64,000 bases of DNA from positions 3,968,001 through 4,032,000 of the forward strand of contig JAKSGN010000005.1 in the NCBI GenBank assembly GCA_024180945.1, written 5' to 3'. Both the position numbers and the translations under genes were made by a program. Within the stretch, counting starts at the first letter, position 1. Every line of letters begins with the position of its first letter. The notes beneath the pieces are model-generated. The model saw nothing but the letters and a program-made list of their open reading frames with translations, did no database searches and was not told where the DNA came from. Source of the stretch: Macrophomina tecta. Taxonomy: Eukaryota; Ascomycota; Dothideomycetes; Botryosphaeriales; Botryosphaeriaceae. This document shows, piece after piece, positions 56,007 through 64,000 of the stretch.

Positions 56007-57996
56007 CTACTGGTGATACCTCTGTACGCCTCCCGTCTCCAGCGGTCCAATCCCCTCGCCTGCCATAGCTGACTGCCTCTCCCTCCGCGCAATTCCCCTG
56101 TTCAACCACCAATACTGCAGATTCGCCAGCATCGCAAATACCAATCCCGTACTCGTCAGGCCAACAATAGCCGTCCAGCCCGTCTGATATAGCGGCTTAT
56201 CGCTAGCCTGGAAGAGCTGACCACCAATGATACCCGCCGCGTTAGCGCTCATGATGAACAGGGCCATGGTGATGCTGCGCTCGCCGGCAGAGCGGGCGTT
56301 GAGGGCGAGCCAGGATCCATTGACGGCGTGGTAGGTCATGCAGAAGGATAGGGCGAGGGTGAGGGCGGCATAGCGGGCGTGCATGTCGTCGCTGTGCACG
56401 AGCGCGCGGTTGGCGATGGTGACGGCCCACCATATGAGCACACCCAGTAGCACCAGCGGGCCGCGATACCCGAAGTGATCCGCCATCAGGCCCCACCCGA
56501 CGTTGAGGAAGAGCGAGATCCAGCCGCCGACCGAGACGAGCGCGTTGGAGACGAGCCGGCCGTAACCGAAGGAGCTGACGAGCGTAGGTGCGTACGAGTT
56601 GAGCGTGTTGTTGGGCGCGATGGCTGTGAGAGTTAGGAGGAGGTGGGCGTAGACTCTCCAGTTTGATAGCTGAGGGATGGCTGGTTAGTGTTGTGCGTGA
56701 TCATTGTGTGACCAAGGGAGCTTACAGCATAGCGAAGTTCCTTCACATCTATCCACTTCTTCTTCTGGAGCTTGCGTGGGTCATCTACAATGATGCGGCG
56801 GCGCAGGATGTCGGCTTCACGGTCCGTGAAGTAGCGGAGACCAAAAATGCTCTTCGGTTCGACAAGACTTTTGGGAAACATGGTGGCGAAGAGAATTCCG
56901 ACCACGCAAGTAAACATCCCCTCAATCTATGGATGATTAGCTCAAGCATTGCAGATGTGGAGAATGCGACGCACTATGAAGAGCCATTGCCAGCCGGCGA
57001 GGTTCGCAACACCTCTCATATGGAGACTGGGAGCCATTAGCAATTGTTCCTTTAGTGTGGTACAACAGTGACTCGGTCACTCACATTCCATAGCCAATTA
57101 GACCGCTGCTTGCGACAGCAGCCAGGTTCCCCAGATAGAAAATCGAGAAACGTTTGCTCGTCTCGGCCCTCTTGTAGAACATGGAAATTGTGTACAGACC
57201 GGCCGGGATAAACCCGGCCTCGCACAAGCCGAGGAGGATTCGGGTGATCAGGAATGCGGAGACACCCTTCTGGAAGGCTTGGAAGGTCGCGACAAGACCC
57301 CTTGTCATCACGTCAGCGCCAGAACACGAGAAACGTAGGTGATGATTGGAAGTTTGCCCCAACTTACCATGCAAAAATCTGGCCGCTGATCCATTTCTGC
57401 GGGCCGATCCGGTACAAGATGAGGTTGCTCGGGATCTAATGCATACTTTAGTTCTGATTCGTTTCGCTTTCAGGCTGCGCGGTGGAAGTACCTCGAGTAT
57501 CACGATACCGGCAGACAGCAGCTGCTGGCCGATATTGTACTGGAACTGTGTGATACCGACGTCTTCCAAGAAGTAATCGGTCAAGGCATTTCCGCTTTAA
57601 GGTCATCAATACCCGTGGTGTATAATTGCGACACAAAAGGCACGTACATGTTTCCACGGTCCAGTTGAAGAGCATAAAAGCCGAGCACCAGTAGCGGCAT
57701 CACGACCATATCAAGCCTGTGCAAAGCGCGTTAACTAAGCAAGACAACATTCAAATCGGGCAACAACCACGGCGATCATGGCAGATGGGGGAGGGTGGTC
57801 GCACGTACTTCTTCACCAGCAGCTTCTCCTCCTCGGCGGTCCAGTCGATCTCGCCATTCTCGCTGAGCGACGGGCTCTGGTCTTGAAAAGAGTCGTCTGT
57901 TACCGGCTTCTTCTCGTAGGGATTGTTTGGGTCGGGGTCAGGGAAAGGAGAGGCTTGGTCATAGTGGCGAGGCTGCGAAGAAGAGGAAAATACCAT
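56007..57996 (-). CDS. MFS anion:cation symporter, DAL5/allantoate-permease-like
   Basis: Eight exons, complement(join(56007..56669,56726..56926,56975..57026,57085..57300,57368..57435,57492..57594,57648..57716,57809..57996)), 519 aa. The introns (92, 53, 56, 67, 58, 48 and 56 bp) all have GT...AG ends and phases that close. The protein has a hydrophilic N-terminus (EIDWTAEEEKLLVKKLD) and TM1 ending LQLDRGNIGNAL, the DRxNIxxA pattern of the family. Next come IPSNLILYRIGPQKW and LGLCEAGFIPAGLYTISMFY. The central loop reads YFTDREADILRRRIIVDDPRK. The second half holds GLMADHFGYRGPLVLLG and NARSAGERSITMALFIMSANAAGIIGGQLF. Members import allantoate, ureidosuccinate, vitamins or organic anions with protons at the plasma membrane. 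Substrate is unknown. Confidence 0.92.
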
Positions 57997-59963
57997 CTTG
58001 GGCCAAGAGCGGCTCGAAATCGGACGGCTCGTCCTTGACGGAGAAGATGGAGGAAGCAGCAGACGGCCAGGCGCGCGAGAAGGTGTCAACGCGGCGGGCC
58101 AGGGAGGCCCTTATAAACGACATGGTTTCTTGCAGAGCAGAGGCGTCAGATCTGGATCCACCACCGGATGCAACGCCTGATCCTCTGTCTGCTGGGGGCG
58201 ACGGGGACCTGCTGTGGTCCGCCATCGTGGGCTCGCAGTGCTCGCTAGCCGAACGGCGGGTCGTGACGGGCAGGTTGGGCAGGCAGCCCGGCGGCCTGAG
58301 AGGGCAACAAAGCGGTGCGTGTGGGGCAAGCGCACATGCGAATGGCGCTCTGGGGCTGGTGTAGCGGCGGGAGCGGTTTGCGGAGAGGGCAGCGATGGTC
58401 GCTGGTATCGGCTGTAACGCGTATGCCGAAGTCAAGCTCGGGAGACGTGTCGAATGGAGTTGCGTCATCCCTGCTGCGCTCACCCAGCAGCCAATCAGCG
58501 TCGCCGCTTTGCTTGATGCCATCCGCTGCACCACTTGCGTGCTGAGCACAACATCGCCCAATGCGTGGTTCGTACGCCGCTCGCACCTTTTCGTCGAGTA
58601 TTTCAGGGCGACAGTAAGTGCTTACATGCCCTTGAAACGGACTGCTTCAGTTGCGAAAGCAGTGCACATTGAGCTCTTTCTAAATCACGTACTGCGCCAG
58701 CCATCACTGAGGAATTTCTCTGGGCAATTGTGTCCGATCAAAGAGTGGAAAGGTGAGTGATTTGTGACGAAACCGTACGTTCGTGAACGAGTCTTTTTGG
58801 GAGCCGCAGCAGCTGCAAAAGCTTGTCAAATCCAAGCACTGCTTCTTGAACAATCCGCAGACGATAGCATGGACAGTTGCGGGTGCTTATACGATCCTGT
58901 GTAATGGCGCCCCGATTACCACATAAGCCTCGGGCGTAATGACTGACTTATCCAATGACGGTGCTTTTCTCAAAATGCCCGCAAAGTCAGGCCTCCACAA
59001 CAACCTCCGACTCGTCAACCTGATGGGCCTCTTCTTCCACAGGTAGAAGCGGTCTGCAGGGAGCTAGGCACGAGCAAGTAAAGCGCCCCGAGATAAGGGA
59101 TTCAATGCCTTGCATGTGGTCGTAATCCGTCAATAACCGAGCCGGGATGCGCAAAAAAGCTTGCAAGCGGCCAGCACCTGCCCTTGTCGTTCTGCTCCGT
59201 GGTGCGATATTTGAACTCGCGTTGCCTGGGCTCTGGCTGTATTCTGTCTCAGCTAATGAGCGACAATAGTTCTCTTCGACTATTGCAAGATCAATGTTCA
59301 CCGGCTTGCTTCTCGACCTTAAGGTGAGAAGACTTTGGACGTTACGTGACATCCATACTGCTTGTCTTTAACTCCCCCACATATGACGCTGTTGAAGCTA
59401 TTTTCGGGGAGAAAGCAGGTTGCTATTTGAGCGTTGATTAGCATTCTCAAAGCGCGGACACTGACATTCGAAGATTGGACATGAGTCGCGCCCCGCGGTG
59501 TTTGATAGCCACGGCGACGGACGTACAGCAATACTGCTTTTATGATACCCAAAGGGATGTCGCCGGATAGAATGCTCGCAGTTTTATTCTAAGATAGACC
59601 TGGCCTGCCCGTTGCCGGATTGCACCCAGGAAGGGACATGACGCCCGACAATCTGGTCAAGCCGACGGGCCAAATCAACCTAGCAGCTAGCGGGAGCAAG
59701 CCCTGTACACATATGCAGTCGCAATGACGGGAAGGTAAACTGATAACTTTACGATCAGAACGAGTCTGGGCAAGACAGCTGGTGAAGCAAGGAGCATGTA
59801 CAATAGAAATCATAAGGCATTCCATCAACAGAAAAGGAGCCAATGATGAGACAAGAGAGTAGAGAAGAAGAGATGCACTAAAACCGCAATGCTATGAGAA
59901 ATCCTCAAACCAGACCTTTACACCTAAACGACAAAAACGCCTTCATCATGACTGTCCCAAAAT
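57997..59963. other. 2-kb intergenic region upstream of the permease
   Basis: Promoter side of the DAL5-like gene (58.0-58.6 kb), then sequence with no recognised gene up to the 3' end of the heme-lyase gene. Open frames at 58.4-58.76 kb and 59.0-59.55 kb resemble nothing known. Confidence 0.45.
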
Positions 59964-61000
59964 CTACCTTCTCGAGGCCTCCGCAGCAGCCTTCTGAGCC
60001 TGAAGCTGCTCTCTGATGCCGCTACCAACCGCCCTATACCAAACATCGCGTCCCCAGCGAATGGCCCTCTCTGCCGCCTGGCCCGGTGTGTCGATGGCCG
60101 GCCTGACGTCGAGGAAGAAGACGGGCATACCGTGTTCCGGCTCGCCCTCGTAGTAGTCGATGACATACCTCCTCTCCACACTCTGTCCGTTTGGCAGATT
60201 TCTTTGCACGAACCAGTCATGCCTATCAAACGGCGGCTCCGCGCTGAACGCACTCGGCCACACCTGCCCCAAGAACTGCATCATCCGGGCCTTCGGCGTC
60301 AAGTCGCCAGGCCTGCCCATGAACCGAGTCAACCGGGGCGGCTGCACCTCCCTATCAGGCCAACGCTCGAGCAATTCGCCCGCCTGGCTGCCCTCCTCGC
60401 CGCGCGCGCTCTCGCGCCAGCCGTGTGCGATGCCCCGGGCGAAGCGGCGCTCCCACTCAAGAATCTCAGCCCACGCGCCCTCATTCAGGAAGTTGTGCAC
60501 CGCGACCATGCTCTCGACCGCATCCTGCGGCGTGTCCGTGTAGCCCTTGCGCAGCATCGCGTTGTACATCTGCTGCGGGCTGGGGTACTCCCAGTTGCCG
60601 CCGCCGTCGCCGCGCGGGATCGACGACGCCTCGCGGTCCGTGGGCAAGTCGACCGTCTGGTGCGAGGCGCGCTCCTGCGAGAGGTTCGAGGGCATGAAGT
60701 TGAGCGGATTGAGCCTCTCGAGGAGGCCTGACTTGGGCGCCGCAGCGGCGTCGGGGGTGGAGGCGTCTGTCTTCTCCGGTGGGACATAGGGACATGCGCC
60801 GGCGGAAACAGGTTTCGGTGGCGCGGGAGGCGCGGCGCCTTTCTGGTGCATGGGGCAGCCAGGCTGTAGGGCATCAGAAGAGAGTTCTCAAAATCGGTCT
60901 CGGATGGTGCACTCACAGGTGGAGAAGCGTCAGAGGATCGAGGAAGAGGATGCGGGGCGACGGGCGCCGCTGGTTCGGAGTCTGCCCAAAACCAACCCAT
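59964..61000 (-). CDS. CYC3: Cytochrome c heme lyase (holocytochrome c synthase)
   Basis: Exons complement(join(59964..60863,60917..61000)), 327 aa; the 53-bp intron is phase 0. The N-terminal third carries two Cys-Pro heme-regulatory motifs, GCPMH (residues 30-34) and GACPYVPP (50-57). The body has the HCCS family blocks: [69 protein letters not shown] with the conserved His, and [10 protein letters not shown] followed by [10 protein letters not shown]. The enzyme attaches heme to the CxxCH cysteines of apocytochrome c in the mitochondrial intermembrane space. The C-terminal helix is Ala/Gln-rich. A paralogue for cytochrome c1 exists in some fungi (Cyt2), so CYC3 versus CYT2 is not settled here. 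Confidence 0.93.
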
Positions 61001-61678
61001 TATGAGTAATTTGTGGAGAACTAAAACGGCGTAGAGTATGTAAGAGAGTAGAATCTGAGGTCGTGTGCGTTTGAAGAGCAAGCAGTGATAATGAGGGAAG
61101 AAAGTTGCGGAGCAGGGGCCACGATGATGGCACGGAAGACGCTATGGTCCCTGGGCTCTCCGCGGCCCCGACTCGCTTCCGGCGGAAACTTTAATCAAGG
61201 CCGCTGTCCTTCCGTAAAGCACGCATGCATAGCGGCAGCCACTCTTGCCCGGGTTCATCCATCTACTAATCATCGATTGGTGGTGGCGTTCATCCAGACG
61301 CAGCCTGGATATATTGCTGCCTCCGAGAAGATGGTTCTACTTCGGAATGATGTCCATGACGTTGCCGCAGATTTGCTTTCGTAATGTCGTAATAATCAAC
61401 AGCTGATTGGTCCGGTGTGGCACCGACACTATGCTCTGCTGTTCGCAGACCGGGCAAGCTACATTGCATTATACCTATGACCCGACTACCGGGGCGACTC
61501 CGGGTCTTTTTGATTGAGGAATTGGCTTAAGCCAGTCTTAGAGTTACTGATCTGAGAAGCTTGGCTATATCAAAATACACCTGAGCATCCATCTGAACTC
61601 TCTGAAAGTATCACCAGCCCCAACCACCAGTTTGAGCAACATTCCACGTACAACACTCCCTTTCCCTGCACGGAGCTC
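61001..61678. other. Intergenic region between same-strand genes
   Basis: Promoter of the heme-lyase gene and 3' flank of the downstream SDR. No gene or repeat is recognised. Confidence 0.5.
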
Positions 61679-62714
61679 CTAGGCACCGATCCGCCCAGCG
61701 ACCCCACCCCCATCAACCACCAAACAATGCCCATTCACATGCGCCGCGCTCCTCCCCGCCAAGACCACCGCCGCAGCCGCAAAATCCTCGCCGCGACCCA
61801 GCCTCCCATTTGGACACGTCCTTGCCAGCGCCTCCTCACCCCCATTAGCATAGATAAAAGGCGCCGACCCCTCCGTCACGAAAAAGCCGGGCGCGATGCA
61901 GTTCGACAGGACGTGCCGGGGCCCAAGATCGACGGCGAGGTGCTTGACGAGGGGGATGGCGCCCGCCTTCGCGGCCGCATAAGCGTTGGTAGCCTGGTCG
62001 CCGATATTGGAGAGGGCGATGCCGCCGACGGAGGCGGTGACGATGATGCGGGAAGGGGAGCGAAGAGAGGCGCGAGCGGTAAGAAAGGGAAGGAATCTGG
62101 GGAAGGCGGGAGAGCGGTTAGCGAACGGTCGTCTCGTGGTGAAAGAGCACAGGAGCAGCTGGACTCACTTCTGGACCAGGAAGAAGACGCTCTGTAGGTT
62201 GAGGTCCAGCACCTTCGAGAAGCTCTCCTCGTCCGTCTGTTCGATTGATGCGCCCTGCGTGCCGCCGGCGTTGGCTAGCAGGATGTCGATGTGGTCGGTG
62301 GTCTGGCCGACGGCGGCGACGAGAGGCTCGATTCCCTGGACGGTGGAGCAATCCACTGGGGCTGAGGTGGCTCGGGCACCGGGACGTGTATTCGGAAGTT
62401 GATTGAGCATTTCGCAGGCTTCTTCGCAGGCTTTCGCCGTGCGCGAGATGATGTAGACTTTTGAAGCGCCGGCCTGCAGCATTCCGGATGCGGCTGCGAG
62501 GCCAAGGCCTTGGGAGCTGCCTGTTATAACTGCGACTTTCCCATCGAGAGAGAAGATGTTCTGGAAATCGAACAAGTCTGTGCAGCGGCCATGGCCTTTC
62601 ACCGAAGCCTTCGGAATTGGAGGTCGTACTATATATTTTGATGCTCTTGATAAGCCAGCGGGCAGAAGAAGTGTGATTTATATGTCTTCGGGGGGTCTTC
62701 TTCTTCAACACCAT
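61679..62714 (-). CDS. Short-chain dehydrogenase/reductase with unresolved first exon
   Basis: Secure exons: 61679..62096 and 62169..62577, joined by a 72-bp phase-2 intron. Motifs: TGSSQGLG cofactor site, LLANAGG, catalytic Ser in VTASVGG, and NAYAAAKAG for Tyr and Lys. The end reads VNGHCLVVDGGGV. The reaction is an NAD(P)H-linked oxidation or reduction of an unknown alcohol or ketone. No ATG lies in frame upstream of LFDFQNIFSLDGK before a TAA. The GCCATGG at 62590-62593 is in another register. A consistent solution is a first exon 62714..62630 starting MVLKKKTPRR, with a 52-bp intron 62578..62629 (GTACGA ... CTGCACAG), giving 303 aa. That exon is speculative. A frameshift near the start is the alternative. 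Confidence 0.75.
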
Positions 62715-63084
62715 TGGTTAATGGAAGTTTCGGCTATTGGATTCCGGAGATAGTCGGATAGTATCATTATCACAGTTGGTTCTATTATCGAGGTCTCTTT
62801 CCTCTGGACATCACTCTGCGCACTTGTTCTTGAGTCAGAGGAACGCTAAATTCTTAGGTACTTTCAAGAGCCAAGGACAGTAAATACCTGTTCTGAACGA
62901 ACTTCCGTCTACGAAGCTTCAAAGCTGTACCTCCTGCAGCCAATCCTATACTCTTGTGCGCATCTCTACCACACCGGTTACGGCACCGAACACCGTTCGG
63001 AAAATCCTGAAGGCAATCCATGAAAATTAGGAAACAAGAAGCGTGCGTAGGTCAGAAAATCTCCCTCTTACAAATATGAACACT
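62715..63084. other. Intergenic region
   Basis: A short gap between the SDR start and the 3' end of the next minus-strand gene. No gene is seen. Confidence 0.5.
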
Positions 63085-64000
63085 CTACAACTTCGCCTTC
63101 TCCTTAGGCCCAATCAACGGGTCGTACACGTTCAAGCTCAAGGTGTCCGAAGGCACAATTGCGCTGTGCATACTCAAGCCTCTAGTATCCAACAAGCTGG
63201 GGTTGAGCTGGTCAACACTCGAGCACCCAATAAGGCGCATGTTCATCTCCATTTCATCCTTCAACAGCTGCATTGCGCGGTACACACCAGCAAGACCGTA
63301 AGCGGACATGGCGTACAAGAACGGACGACCGATACCAACGCCCTTAGCACCTAGGCAGAGCGCCTTGATGATGTCGGTTGCGCGGCGGACGCCACCGTCA
63401 ATGTAAACCTCGATCTTGTTCTCCCAGCCCCTCTGGCGCAGGATAGGCATAACTTCCGCGAGGACCTCGACACCGGAGCGGGCAAAGTCGAGTTGACGAC
63501 CACCGTGGTTGGACAACACGACACCCTGCACGCCGGCCTCGACAGCCTTGAGCACGTCTTCGACGCACTGCACACCCTTCAGGATGATGGGCATCTTCGT
63601 GATAGATTGGAACCAAGGAATGTCCTTCCAGCTGAGCGAAGGATCGATGAACGATGAAATAGCGCGGGCAGCTCCCTGAGACCGGTCCACACTGTCTCCG
63701 GAATTGCTCTGGACGTTGGAACCGACGTCGTCAAACTTGCTCCGCATGTCCTTCTCGCGGCGGCCCAGCTGCGGCGCATCAACAGTGATGAAGAGACCTT
63801 TGCAACCACGCTTCTCAGCATGCTCCACTATGCGTTTGGTGATATCGCGATTTTTATTGACCTACAGATCAGATGAGTGACGTCCTGAGCAGTCTTTACT
63901 GAGGAAAACTTACGTAGAGCTGCAACCACTGCACTTGGCCATCCTCTGCTGCGTCTACAATTTCGTCGAACGAGCAGGATGCAAGAGTAGGAATCATCTG
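63085..64000 (-). CDS. FMN-dependent alpha-hydroxy acid dehydrogenase (L-lactate dehydrogenase/flavocytochrome b2-like), 5' truncated
   Basis: Exons complement(join(63085..63861,63914..64000)), 288 aa of C-terminal sequence; the gene runs off the right edge. The 52-bp intron is phase 0. Family blocks: QWLQLYVNKNR, GLFITVDAPQLGRREKDMRSKF, PIILKGVQCVEDVLKAVEAG, VLSNHGGRQLDFARSG with the catalytic His and Arg of the SNHGGRQLD signature, and IEVYIDGGVRRATDIIKALCLGAKGVGIGRPFLYAMSAYG for the FMN phosphate. This is the TIM-barrel FMN domain of flavocytochrome b2, which oxidises L-lactate to pyruvate in the intermembrane space. It also occurs in related (S)-2-hydroxy-acid oxidases. A cytochrome b5 domain would lie upstream, outside the window, so b2 versus glycolate-oxidase type is open. 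Confidence 0.93.

Overview
The window comes from a nuclear chromosome of a filamentous ascomycete (Pezizomycotina; a Dothideomycete-like genome is possible but not shown). The reasons are short introns of about 48-190 bp with GT...AG ends and CTGAC/CTAAC-type branch sites, GC-rich genes separated by kilobase-scale gaps, no operons, and fungal gene families: cytochrome c heme lyase, ERG25, a Vip1-type RRM protein, a DAL5-type permease and an ascomycete class II peroxidase. I rebuilt exon structures by eye from splice signals and reading phase. Nearly all spliced models close in frame.

Layout. 0-5 kb: tail of an acidic protein, a Gfo/Idh/MocA oxidoreductase, then a long GC-rich leader. 5-11.6 kb: a conserved fungal protein of unknown function, an SDR with a pyrimidine-tract intron, a decayed or unrecognised minus-strand gene, and the Vip1-like RRM protein. 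11.6-16.7 kb: a large gap and an MFS transporter. 16.7-20.1 kb: gene-free DNA holding a spaced array of about a dozen diverged copies of a 30-33 bp bipartite motif, the most unusual structure in the window. 20-27.3 kb: three minus-strand genes (RNPS1-like SR protein, a coiled-coil protein, a DUF7918-like protein). 28-35 kb: a small alpha/beta-barrel protein, ERG25 and an Asteroid/XPG-like protein. 35-44 kb: a single-pass membrane protein, a secreted six-hairpin glycosidase, a secreted Ala/Gln-rich protein and a PLP-homeostasis protein. 45-54 kb: a P450 broken by one in-frame TGA, a secreted class II peroxidase, and a nitrilase-family hydrolase divergent from eIF3 subunit l. 56-64 kb: a DAL5-like permease, cytochrome c heme lyase, an SDR with an unclear start, and the 3' part of an FMN alpha-hydroxy acid dehydrogenase.

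The genes do not form one pathway. Housekeeping functions (translation, sterol synthesis, heme attachment, RNA processing, PLP homeostasis) alternate with accessory enzymes (SDRs, P450, peroxidase, glycosidase, transporters). No polyketide synthase, NRPS, terpene synthase or pathway regulator is present, so I do not propose a biosynthetic cluster. Points worth checking: the spaced motif array and its solitary relatives, the P450 nonsense codon, the ERG25 start codon split by an intron, a GC-AG intron, a stop-free intron of 99 bp, and the metallothionein-like tail of the RRM protein.
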